From an uncultured Oscillibacter sp. (lineage in GTDB: Bacteria > Bacillota > Clostridia > Oscillospirales > Oscillospiraceae), in assembly GCA_948435975.1 (NCBI GenBank), contig CAOJHG010000099.1:1-7344 (forward strand): a stretch of 7,344 nt of DNA, given 5' to 3'. This document shows positions 1-6,583 of this stretch, one piece after another. A program made the translations under genes and the position numbers. Within the stretch, counting starts at the first letter, position 1. Every line of letters starts with the position of its first letter. The notes below the pieces were generated by a model. That model was given only the letters and a program-made list of their open reading frames with translations, was not told the DNA's origin and did not search any database.

Positions 1-699
<699 letters not shown>

Positions 700-701
700 T
701 C

Positions 702-730
702 ATTATAGCACGATTAAATTTCAATGTAAA
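702..730 (-). promoter_or_regulatory. nifJ promoter (TTTACA-17-TATAAT, extended -10)
   Basis: On the minus strand the -35 box TTTACA (730-725) is followed after exactly 17 bases by a perfect TATAAT (707-702), which is preceded by TGC, the extended -10 signal. Transcription should start near 695, giving a leader of about 86 bases before the nifJ ATG. The near-consensus match fits the high expression expected of this enzyme. Sigma-A dependence is inferred from the boxes. Confidence 0.85.
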
Positions 731-738
731 CCGCCGCT

Positions 739-756
739 TTGTTATTTATTGCACAA
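739..756. promoter_or_regulatory. Possible Rex (NADH-sensing repressor) box
   Basis: The 18-mer TTGTTATTTATTGCACAA has TTGT and ACAA ends at the exact spacing of Rex operators, whose consensus I recall as about TTGTkAA-N4-TTmACAA. It differs at two informative positions, 7 and 13. It lies 8 bases upstream of the nifJ -35 box and between the divergent nifJ and comM promoters. Rex senses the NADH/NAD+ ratio and controls fermentation genes in Clostridia, so the place is apt. The internal symmetry is imperfect and the region is AT-rich, so chance is possible. Confidence 0.35.
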
Positions 757-772
757 ATTTTTTCCCCTCTTA

Positions 773-800
773 TTGACTTCCTGGTAAACGATTAAATACT
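773..800 (+). promoter_or_regulatory. Possible upstream comM promoter (TTGACT-16-AATACT)
   Basis: TTGACT (773-778) is one base from the -35 consensus and is followed after 16 bases by AATACT (795-800). Transcription would begin near 807, about 80 bases before the comM start. It competes with the extended -10 promoter at 823-851; both could be used. Confidence 0.4.
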
Positions 801-822
801 GCAATGAATTTCCAGTCCGCTC

Positions 823-851
823 TTTTCTCCTTTTCCACTTTGTGCTATACT
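823..851 (+). promoter_or_regulatory. comM promoter with extended -10 (TGCTATACT)
   Basis: TATACT (846-851) is one base from consensus and is preceded by TGC, the extended -10 element, which can make up for a weak -35. The -35 at 17 bases spacing is only TTTTCT (823-828). Transcription would start near 858, giving a leader of about 29 bases with AGGAGGT at 873-879. Confidence 0.55.
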
Positions 852-886
852 GGGAAAAACCATTTTACCATCAGGAGGTCAATGCT

Positions 887-2404
887 ATGGTTGTCACAAT
901 CCGTTCCCTGGGCCTGAGCGGTATCCGGGGCTACGAGGTCAGCGCGGAGTGCTTCCTCTCCGGGGGACTGCCTGCCTTTGACATCGTGGGACTCCCTGAC
1001 GCCGCTGTTCGGGAGGCGCGGGAACGGGTCCGGGCGGCGGTGAAAAACTCCGGCGCAAAGTTCCCCGTCAGCCGCATCACCGTCAACCTTGCCCCAGCGG
1101 GACAGAAAAAAGCCGGCACCGTCTACGACCTTCCTATCTTCGTCGGCCTGCTCGCCGCCAGCGGAGACCTTCCCGCCCCGCCTCCCGACGCCGCTTTCCT
1201 GGGGGAGCTCTCCCTCACCGGCGCCCTGCGGAGCGTCGCCGGCGTCCTGCCCATGGCCCTGGCAGCGGAAAAGGCGGGCATACGGCAGCTCTTCGTTCCC
1301 GCCTCCAACGCCGCAGAGGCTTCCCTCGCCAGCGGCCTGACCGTGTACGGTGTTCCCGATGTCGCCGCCCTGGCAGACCATCTTCGGGGAGACGCCTCCC
1401 TGCCCCCCGCTCCAGTCTGGACCCCGGAAGACAGCGGCGGCGGCCTTCTGGACCTTCAGGACGTTATGGGCCAGGAGAACGTAAAGCGCGCCCTGGAGAT
1501 TGCCGCCGCCGGAGGACACAATCTCCTTCTCATCGGCTCTCCCGGCGCTGGAAAATCCATGCTGGCAAAGCGTCTGCCGTCCATCCTGCCGGACCTCTGC
1601 CGGGAAGAAGCCCTGGAATCCTCCGGCATCTGGTCTGTGGCGGGCATGACGGACCCAAAGCATCCCCTCCTGACCCGCCGCCCCTTCCGCAGTCCCCACC
1701 ACACCACCTCCGCTTCCGCCCTGGCCGGTGGAGGGCCCGCTATGCGTCCAGGGGAAATCTCTCTGGCCCATAACGGGGTGCTGTTCCTGGACGAGCTGCC
1801 GGAGTTCCGCCGGGACGTGCTGGAGGTCCTGCGCCAGCCTCTGGAGGATGGGGAAGTGACGGTGGCCCGGGCCGGCGGAACGCTGCGCCTGCCTGCCCGG
1901 TTTCAGCTTATATGCGCCATGAATCCCTGCCGCTGCGGATGGCGGGGGCACCCGGACCGGCGGTGTACCTGCTCGGACAAGGACGCGGCCCGGTATGTGG
2001 AAAAGATCTCCGGACCTCTGCTGGACCGCATCGACCTGCATGTGACGGTGCCCTCTGTGGAATACGACGCCATGAGACGGAAGGAAACTCCAGAATCCTC
2101 CGCAGAGGTAAAAAAGCGGGTAGACGCCGCCAGAGCCGTGCAGACCCGGAGATTAGCGGGAACCGGGGCCATGTGCAACGCGCAGATGCGTCCGAACCAA
2201 CTGGGGGAGTTCTGCCGCCTGGACGCCGCTGGGGATGGTCTGATGAAGAACGCTTTCCAGCGGCTTGGGCTGACGGCGCGTTCCCATGACCGCATTCTGC
2301 GGGTAGCCCGGACCATCGCGGACCTGGACGGCGCGGAGGACATCGGACCTGTCCACCTGGCCGAAGCGATCCAGTACCGGAACACGGACATTTTGAAGGG
2401 CTAG
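887..2404 (+). CDS. comM: YifB/ComM family AAA+ ATPase (Mg-chelatase-like)
   Basis: This is a complete 505-residue protein of the usual family length (about 500). Members are hexameric DNA helicases; ComM of Vibrio and Acinetobacter drives branch migration when incoming DNA is integrated during natural transformation. The N-terminal ChlI-like domain spans about residues 20-140. The AAA+ core follows with Walker A GSPGAGKS (217-224), the RSPHHTTS motif (268-275), Walker B GVLFLDELPEF (297-307), a cysteine cluster C348/C350/C360/C362 and GPLLDRIDLHV (376-386). A C-terminal Mg-chelatase helical domain ends in AIQYRN. All key residues are present. The open frame extends upstream to 842, but AGGAGGT at 873-879 lies 7 bases before the ATG at 887, which fixes the start; the nearby ATG at 882 is out of frame. 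The gene stands alone, without dprA beside it in the window, and converges on dctP. A direct role in competence in this organism is not shown. Confidence 0.95.
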   Translation: MVVTIRSLGLSGIRGYEVSAECFLSGGLPAFDIVGLPDAAVREARERVRAAVKNSGAKFPVSRITVNLAPAGQKKAGTVYDLPIFVGLLAASGDLPAPPPDAAFLGELSLTGALRSVAGVLPMALAAEKAGIRQLFVPASNAAEASLASGLTVYGVPDVAALADHLRGDASLPPAPVWTPEDSGGGLLDLQDVMGQENVKRALEIAAAGGHNLLLIGSPGAGKSMLAKRLPSILPDLCREEALESSGIWSVAGMTDPKHPLLTRRPFRSPHHTTSASALAGGGPAMRPGEISLAHNGVLFLDELPEFRRDVLEVLRQPLEDGEVTVARAGGTLRLPARFQLICAMNPCRCGWRGHPDRRCTCSDKDAARYVEKISGPLLDRIDLHVTVPSVEYDAMRRKETPESSAEVKKRVDAARAVQTRRLAGTGAMCNAQMRPNQLGEFCRLDAAGDGLMKNAFQRLGLTARSHDRILRVARTIADLDGAEDIGPVHLAEAIQYRNTDILKG

Positions 2405-2479
2405 GCGGTTTCGTATTTCAAGCGCCGTTCATCCTCCGGAACTGCCAGCGCCGGAGCCGGTCCTTTGCGAAGGGAAAGC

Positions 2480-2514
2480 AAAAAAGAAGCGGCCCATTGC
2501 GGGACCGCCTCTTC
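2480..2514 (-). terminator. Rho-independent terminator of the gntR-TRAP operon
   Basis: On the minus strand GAAGAGGCGGTCCC (2514-2501) pairs with GGGCCGCTTC and the following Ts around the loop GCAAT, with one bulged T, and runs into TTCTTTTTT ending at 2480. It lies about 30 bases after the dctP stop codon. On the plus strand the same stem is followed by AAAGCT and not by a T tract, so it should not stop comM transcription well. Confidence 0.8.
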
Positions 2515-2545
2515 AAAGCTGCAACGTATCAAAGTCAGGGATGGC

Positions 2546-3631
2546 TTACCGGCCAATAATGCCGTAGACCTTCTCCAGCAGCGCGGGAGAGACCTTTCCA
2601 GCCTCGTCGCCAACAAACTGATCGTACACGCCCTGGGTCGCCTCCACAAAGGGGGCCTTCTCAGGATAGTTGATCTCCATGCCGGCGGCGGCCAGGTCGT
2701 CAAGCCATGCAGTCTCCGCTTCGGCCAGGTACGCCCGCTCCCATACGCAGGCTTCCATACCGGCCTCGTCCACGACGGCTTGCAGGTCCGCGGGCAGGGC
2801 GTCATAAGCGGCCTTACTTACCATCAGGGGGGCGGCGGAGTAGACATGCTCGGTAACGCTGAGGTAGGTCTGAACCTCATTGAACTTGCTGGAGGTAATG
2901 ACGCTGAGGGGATTCTCCTGGGCGTCGATAGTGCCCTGCTGGAGAGCGGTGAACAGCTCGCCGAAGGCCATGGGGGTGGGGTCCGCGCCCATAGCGGTGA
3001 AAGCGCCCATATGGATCTGGTTCTCCATGGTGCGGATCTTAATGCCCTTCAAATCCTCGGGAACGGTAATGGGCAGCTTGCTGTTGGTGATATTGCGCAT
3101 ACCGTATTCCATAAAGCCCAGGCCCTTAATGCCGATGTTGTCCAGACTGGCCAGCATTTCTTTGCCTACCTCGCTGTCGCACAGGAGCTGGCCCTGCTCG
3201 CTGTTTTCGAACAGGAAGGGCAGATCGAAGACCAGCAGTTCATCCGTGAAGCCCGCCAGTGCAGAACCGACCATAATGCCGGATTGGATGGTGTTGATCT
3301 GCATACCCTCGATGCAGTCCCGGTCGCTGGCCAGCTGCGCACTGTGGAACACGTCCATATGGATGCGGCCGCCGCTTTTCTCCTCCAGAAGCTCGGCGAA
3401 CTTGAAGACGCCCTGAACTGCGGGATGATCCTCCGTATTGGCGCAGGATGCAACCCAGACGAACTCGGCCTCACCGGAACCAGCGTCTTCGCCAGAGGTC
3501 CCTTCAGTACCGCCGGAAGAGCTTCCGGAACTGGAGTCGCCGCCGTTCGTGGGTGCGCTGCTTCCGCCTCCGCAGGCAGCCAGGCCCAGGCACATCACCA
3601 GGGCAAGAAACAGGGTGAGCATTCTTTTCAT
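2546..3631 (-). CDS. dctP: TRAP transporter substrate-binding lipoprotein (DctP family)
   Basis: This 361-residue protein should sit outside the cell, tethered to the membrane, and deliver an organic acid to the DctQM permease. Residues 1-20 are a lipoprotein signal peptide (MKRM, hydrophobic core, lipobox LAAC with Cys20). A Gly/Ser/Thr-rich linker follows to about residue 55, then the TRAP binding domain. The family signature spans IKIR (197-200), GADPTPMAFGELFTALQQG (215-233) and DAQENP (236-241). Arg179, Arg200 and Asn240 correspond to the ligand-contacting Arg127, Arg147 and Asn187 that I recall for the sialic-acid protein SiaP, with nearly the same spacings, so a carboxylate ligand is likely. 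The substrate itself cannot be read from sequence. The ATG at 3631 follows AGGAGGT (3644-3638) with a 6-base gap. It is the last gene of the operon, 94 bases after dctM, and ends before a terminator. Confidence 0.94.
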   Translation of the reverse strand: MKRMLTLFLALVMCLGLAACGGGSSAPTNGGDSSSGSSSGGTEGTSGEDAGSGEAEFVWVASCANTEDHPAVQGVFKFAELLEEKSGGRIHMDVFHSAQLASDRDCIEGMQINTIQSGIMVGSALAGFTDELLVFDLPFLFENSEQGQLLCDSEVGKEMLASLDNIGIKGLGFMEYGMRNITNSKLPITVPEDLKGIKIRTMENQIHMGAFTAMGADPTPMAFGELFTALQQGTIDAQENPLSVITSSKFNEVQTYLSVTEHVYSAAPLMVSKAAYDALPADLQAVVDEAGMEACVWERAYLAEAETAWLDDLAAAGMEINYPEKAPFVEATQGVYDQFVGDEAGKVSPALLEKVYGIIGR

Positions 3632-3669
3632 GGTAAAACCTCCTAAATTATAGTACGCGAACGATTTCT

Positions 3670-3700
3670 ATGCGGACGCCTATGCTCAGACGTCCGGCAT
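3670..3700 (-). other. Hairpin between dctM and dctP
   Basis: On the minus strand ATGCCGGACGTCT (3700-3688) pairs with AGGCGTCCGCAT (3681-3670) around the loop GAGCAT. The stem has 12 pairs, one of them G-U, with one bulged C. No T tract follows, so it is not a normal terminator. It lies 38 bases before the dctP start. Stems in this place often protect the downstream or upstream mRNA piece after cleavage and can set the amount of binding protein relative to permease; this use is inferred. Confidence 0.6.
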
Positions 3701-3725
3701 AAACAAAGGGAATGGGGAGCCGGGG

Positions 3726-5015
3726 TCAGGTCATGAGGCCCATCAGCTTGGGAATCAGCAGGGAAATCGGCTCAAAGAAGACGATCAGCAGCAGCGCAAT
3801 CAGGTTGGCCGCCAGGAACTTGACCATTGCCTTAGCGTTCTCCTCAATGGAAATCTTGGCAATCCCGCAGGAAACGAACAGGTTCACACCCAGCGGCGGC
3901 GTAGACATGCCAATGGCCAGATTCACAGTCATGATAATGCCGAAGTGAACCGGATTGATGCCGAACTGGTTGACGATGGGCATGAAAATCGGGGTGAGGA
4001 TGATGATGGACGCAGTGACATCCATCAAACAGCCCACAAGCAGCAAGAAAAGGTTAATCAGAATCAGGATGACATACTTGCTCTCAGAGAGGCTGATGAG
4101 GAACGCGGCGATGGCGTCGGGAATCCGGGCAGAGGTGAGAATCCAACCAAAGCTGGAGGCCGCCGCCACAATGACCATGACCATAGCCGTACTCTTGCCC
4201 GCGTTCATCAGCAGGGCAGGCAGGTCCTTCAGCTTCAGCTCCCTGTAAATGAAGGTGCCCGCGATAAAACCGTAAATCGCCGCCACAGCCGCGGCCTCGG
4301 TGGGCGTGAAGATGCCGCCGTAGATGCCGCCCAGGACGATAAAGGGCATGACCAGGGCAAAAAACGCCTCTTTAAAGCTGACCGCCACCTTATGCCAGGA
4401 AAATTCCTGCTTCGCCAACAGGCCATAACCGTTCTTCTTTGCGGAGAAATACGCCACGATCATCAGCGCCGCGCCCACCAGGATACCAGGGCCGAAGCCT
4501 GCCGCGAACAGCGTGGAAATGGACACCGAACCCGCAATGCCATAGTTTACCATGGGCAGAGAGGGCGGGATGATAACGCCGATGGCCCCTGCTACGGACA
4601 TCAGCGCCGCCGCGAAGGGCTTGCTGTATCCCGCCTTGACCATCTCGGGAATCATAATGCCGCCAATCGCCGCCACCGTAGCAGGACCGGAACCGGAAAT
4701 AGCCGCGAACAGCATACAGGTCAAAATCGCCACCATCGCCAGGCCCCCGGTGAAGCTGCCCAGCAGGGAGTTGCAGAAATTGATGAGCCGCCGGGAAATG
4801 CCGCCGCCTTCCATCAGGCTTCCCGCCACCATGAACAGCGGGATTGCCAGCAGCGGGAAAGAGTCCACGGAGGTAAACATCCTCTGGGCGATCACCAGCA
4901 TGGGCGTGGAAGAGGCGGCGCTGATCGCAATCAGGCAGGAGGCCGCCAGCACCACCCAGATGGGGAAGCCCAGGACTGCGGTAACGAGAAAAGTAATGAA
5001 CAGATATGGCGCCAT
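3726..5015 (-). CDS. dctM: TRAP transporter large permease (DctM family)
   Basis: This 429-residue inner-membrane protein is the ion-coupled translocation subunit and matches the usual family length (about 425-430). It is hydrophobic throughout, with roughly eleven to twelve membrane segments. Family signatures are clear: FPLLAIPLFMVAGSLMEGG (53-71), AAISGSGPATVAAIGGIMIP (104-123), GAIGVIIPPSLPMVNYG (143-159), GGIFTPTEAAAVAAIYG (233-249) and the C-terminal MSTPPLGVNLFV (370-381). The GSGP and STPP stretches belong to the two hairpin regions that bind sodium in the SiaQM structure; that mapping is from memory. The ATG at 5015 lies 5 bases after the dctQ stop, and its ribosome binding site AAGGAGGG (5032-5025) overlaps the end of dctQ, so the two are probably translated together. 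No disruption is seen. Confidence 0.96.
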   Translation of the reverse strand: MAPYLFITFLVTAVLGFPIWVVLAASCLIAISAASSTPMLVIAQRMFTSVDSFPLLAIPLFMVAGSLMEGGGISRRLINFCNSLLGSFTGGLAMVAILTCMLFAAISGSGPATVAAIGGIMIPEMVKAGYSKPFAAALMSVAGAIGVIIPPSLPMVNYGIAGSVSISTLFAAGFGPGILVGAALMIVAYFSAKKNGYGLLAKQEFSWHKVAVSFKEAFFALVMPFIVLGGIYGGIFTPTEAAAVAAIYGFIAGTFIYRELKLKDLPALLMNAGKSTAMVMVIVAAASSFGWILTSARIPDAIAAFLISLSESKYVILILINLFLLLVGCLMDVTASIIILTPIFMPIVNQFGINPVHFGIIMTVNLAIGMSTPPLGVNLFVSCGIAKISIEENAKAMVKFLAANLIALLLIVFFEPISLLIPKLMGLMT

Positions 5016-5020
5016 TTTGC

Positions 5021-5509
5021 TCAGCCCTCCTTCTTCTCCGGTGCGGTGAACGCTTTGACTGCGTGGACCGTCTCAATCACATAGCGGATCACGCAGAACG
5101 CCATCCCAATGGGAATCGCGCAGTACATGGCCCACATCGGCAGGCGCATGGCAGGGGAAAGCTGGCCGGACTGCATCTGAGTTGCCACGATATCCGCCCC
5201 CAGCTTCATAATCAGCAGGCACACCATCATGCCGCCAAGCTGTACAATGATATTCAGCAGCTTCTGTACCTTCTTCGGCAGTATCAATACAAAGGCCTCC
5301 ACGCCCAGATGCGCTCCAGTCTTGATGCCGTAAGCGCAGCCGAAATACGTGATGTAAACCAGCAGGTAGCGGGACAGTTCCTCCGACCAGGGCAGGGACG
5401 CCTTGATGAAAAACCGGAAGACCACCTGCAAAAAAACCACCACCGACATCACCGCCAGCATCACGGCGCAGCAGTAACCCTCAAAATTGTCCGCTAACTT
5501 TTTTATCAT
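5021..5509 (-). CDS. dctQ: TRAP transporter small permease (DctQ family)
   Basis: This 162-residue membrane protein forms the QM complex with DctM and is needed for transport. Four membrane segments can be seen, about residues 13-33, 47-64, 84-105 and 125-144. The family signature WSEELSRYLLVY (41-52) is preceded by FLQVVFRF, and GAHLGVEAF (65-73) matches the usual GxHxxVD-like loop. The start is uncertain. The ATG at 5509 has GGAG (5519-5516) 6 bases upstream and gives the usual length. The in-frame ATG at 5539 (10 more residues, MKILKEVERN) has GGAGGAG only 1 base away, which is too close. The frame is open further to 5575, inside a hairpin loop. The gene is 72 bases after gntR and 5 bases before dctM. 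I rate the family as certain and the start as likely. Confidence 0.9.
   Translation of the reverse strand: MIKKLADNFEGYCCAVMLAVMSVVVFLQVVFRFFIKASLPWSEELSRYLLVYITYFGCAYGIKTGAHLGVEAFVLILPKKVQKLLNIIVQLGGMMVCLLIMKLGADIVATQMQSGQLSPAMRLPMWAMYCAIPIGMAFCVIRYVIETVHAVKAFTAPEKKEG
5025..5032 (-). promoter_or_regulatory. dctM ribosome binding site inside the end of dctQ
   Basis: AAGGAGGG on the minus strand (5032-5025) lies within the last codons of dctQ, 9 bases before the dctM ATG. Ribosomes finishing dctQ would uncover or reuse it, so DctQ and DctM, which work as a pair, are probably made in equal amounts. Confidence 0.7.
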
Positions 5510-5556
5510 GTTCCTCTCCACCTCTTTCAAAATTTTCATGCTCCTCCAACCGTGGG

Positions 5557-5583
5557 GAAGCGCCCTCCTCTCCATTGCGCTTC
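5557..5583 (-). other. Hairpin at the gntR stop codon with a ribosome-binding-site-like loop
   Basis: On the minus strand GAAGCGC (5583-5577) pairs perfectly with GCGCTTC (5563-5557) around a 13-base loop AATGGAGAGGAGG. The stem begins inside the gntR TGA, so a ribosome ending gntR would open it. No T tract follows. The loop holds AGGAGG, but no start codon lies 5-10 bases further on. It may separate regulator and transporter expression; this is inferred. Confidence 0.5.
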
Positions 5584-6289
5584 ATATCCCCTCGGACACA
5601 GACGCCATGCTCTTGAACCGCTTCAGATTGCTCTCCATATGCTCCTGCATCGCTGCCCTGGCCTTTTCCGGGTCCCGACTCTGAATGGCGTCCAAAATCA
5701 GCCGGTGATACTTCAAGCCGTTCTGCACACCGATGGCCTCCGTGGTATGCAGGATAGACGGAATCAGCAGGTTTTCGTAGGAATTGTAAATTTGCAGCGC
5801 CAGCGTATTCTGGGTGCAGGCGCAGATCAGCTTGTGGAATTCCAGGTCCGTATTTACGTACTGCTCGTAATTCCCCGTCTCCTCCTGCATCCGCTGGTAG
5901 TTCCGCGCCAACTGCTGGATCTGCTCCTCTGTCGCCTTCCGGGCCGCAGCCTCTGCCGTGGAGCTTTCAAACATGCTGCGGAAGGCATAAATCTCTTCCA
6001 TATCCCGAGTATCCAGGGAGAGCAGGAAGGCCGGGCGGAAATAATCTGCCAGCCGGTTCACCCGGACGAAAGAGCCTTCCCCCCGCCGGGTCTCGATCAG
6101 ATTCTCCCCCGCCAGCTTCTGCACCGCCTGACGCACCGTTCCCCGGCTCACGTTCAGCAGCTCCATCAACTGATGCTCTGAGGGGATCTTCTCCCCTGGG
6201 GCCCACTCCCCCATCAGGATCTGGTTCTTCATCTGCTGGTAGACCTGTTCGCCCACATTGATCTTCTTGATTTCTACCATTCCGGCCAC
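5582..6289 (-). CDS. GntR-family transcriptional regulator, FadR (FCD) subgroup
   Basis: This 235-residue DNA-binding protein probably represses the operon it heads until a small acid binds. The winged helix-turn-helix spans residues 10-76, with PSEHQLMELLNVSRGTVRQA (36-55) holding the recognition helix and GEGSFV (70-75) the wing. The all-helical FCD ligand domain spans about 95-225. Its four usual metal ligands seem present: Asp148 and His152 (TDLEFH), His195 and His217, so a metal-bound carboxylate effector is likely. The start is GTG at 6289, 11 bases after AGGAGG (6306-6301); the ATG at 6280 is 20 bases away and has no good site of its own. A promoter lies at 6347-6376. Its place as first gene of a TRAP operon, read in the same direction, suggests self-regulation and control of uptake. 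The effector is unknown. Confidence 0.93.
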   Translation of the reverse strand: MAGMVEIKKINVGEQVYQQMKNQILMGEWAPGEKIPSEHQLMELLNVSRGTVRQAVQKLAGENLIETRRGEGSFVRVNRLADYFRPAFLLSLDTRDMEEIYAFRSMFESSTAEAAARKATEEQIQQLARNYQRMQEETGNYEQYVNTDLEFHKLICACTQNTLALQIYNSYENLLIPSILHTTEAIGVQNGLKYHRLILDAIQSRDPEKARAAMQEHMESNLKRFKSMASVSEGI

Positions 6290-6300
6290 TTGTAGGACAT
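6290..6300. promoter_or_regulatory. Possible GntR/FadR-type operator in the gntR leader
   Basis: TTGTAGGACAT matches the FadR-type pattern TNGT-N3-ACNA at all but the last base. It lies between the gntR ribosome binding site and its GTG start, where bound protein could block elongation. Self-binding by the adjacent GntR protein is inferred from family habit. Confidence 0.3.
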
Positions 6301-6306
6301 CCTCCT
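6301..6306 (-). promoter_or_regulatory. gntR ribosome binding site with a crowded start region
   Basis: AGGAGG on the minus strand (6306-6301) is directly followed by an ATG (6300-6298) that is too close to use well and is in another frame, where it reads only eight codons. The GTG at 6289, 11 bases away, is the first start in the regulator frame and was chosen for that reason. Confidence 0.65.
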
Positions 6307-6338
6307 ATAGACAACGCACATCTGTCATCTCTCAAAAT

Positions 6339-6353
6339 GTATGTCTACTATAC
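6339..6353. promoter_or_regulatory. Dyad over the gntR -10 box, possible operator
   Basis: GTAT (6339-6342) and ATAC (6350-6353) form an inverted repeat around GTCTACT, which contains the GT-N2-AC core GTCTAC (6343-6348). The dyad covers the -10 box and start of the gntR promoter, so a bound repressor would block polymerase. Short dyads are common by chance. Confidence 0.3.
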
Positions 6354-6376
6354 CATCTTCCCTTCCGCCCATTCAA
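6347..6376 (-). promoter_or_regulatory. Promoter of the gntR-dctQMP operon
   Basis: On the minus strand TTGAAT (6376-6371) is followed after 18 bases by TATAGT (6352-6347), preceded by TGG, an extended -10. Transcription should start near 6340, giving a leader of about 50 bases. The stretch upstream, 6377-6420, is AT-rich with A and T runs, like an UP element. Confidence 0.65.
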
Positions 6377-6418
6377 TTCGCATTTATGATGAAAAGAACC
6401 ATAAAATTTGTAAAAAAT

Positions 6419-6434
6419 CACTTGTACACCAGTG
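6419..6434. repeat. 16-base imperfect palindrome upstream of the gntR promoter
   Basis: CACTTGTACACCAGTG pairs at six of eight positions in each half and has a GT-AC-AC core similar to FadR-type sites (TTGT-AC-ACCA). Its near edge lies 42 bases upstream of the -35 box. It may be an auxiliary regulator site. Confidence 0.3.
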
Positions 6435-6512
6435 GATAAGTTTCCATTTTTCACTATTTCATCCAAAAGTCCCACCAGCTTTCCGCCCCGAAACCGCCCA
6501 AAATGTTCAAAG

Positions 6513-6555
6513 AAATCCCCCGGAGGCACACAACAAGCGCGTCTCCGGGGGATTT
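6513..6555 (-). terminator. Rho-independent terminator after rpoC
   Basis: AAATCCCCCGGAG on the minus strand (6555-6543) pairs perfectly over 13 bases with CTCCGGGGGATTT (6525-6513) around a 17-base loop, then reads CTTTGAACATTTT. The T tract is interrupted, but the GC-rich stem is very strong. It starts 28 bases after the rpoC stop and should separate rpoC from the gntR operon downstream on the same strand. Confidence 0.8.
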
Positions 6556-6583
6556 GTCCGATTCCATTTTTGCGGGATGAGGC

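Noticed and set aside
845..2041. 398-codon minus-strand open frame inside comM
   Set aside because: It is the antisense of comM in GC-rich DNA; comM carries all AAA+ motifs and the frame has no ribosome binding site I can support.
2434..2456. CTCCGG/CCGGAG hairpin just after comM, as a comM terminator
   Set aside because: Only six pairs with an 11-base loop, followed by CCGGTCCTTTG and not a T tract; too weak to call.
2401..2478. Minus-strand frame ending in PEDERRLKYETA past the TRAP terminator, as the tail of a lost gene
   Set aside because: The wording looks protein-like, but it overlaps the comM stop, continues only as a shadow of dctP, and has no start or family match I can name.
3647..3652. 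Perfect TATAAT on the minus strand just before dctP
   Set aside because: Transcription would begin inside the dctP ribosome binding site, and no good -35 lies 16-18 bases upstream, so it is unlikely to be a useful promoter.
3945..5084. 379-codon plus-strand open frame opposite dctM
   Set aside because: It is a hydrophilic His/Arg/Gln-rich mirror of the membrane segments of DctM, the usual look of an antisense shadow.
6332..6529. 65-codon minus-strand open frame between rpoC and gntR
   Set aside because: It begins inside the rpoC terminator stem and crosses the gntR promoter, with no recognised domain. A tiny gene here cannot be supported.
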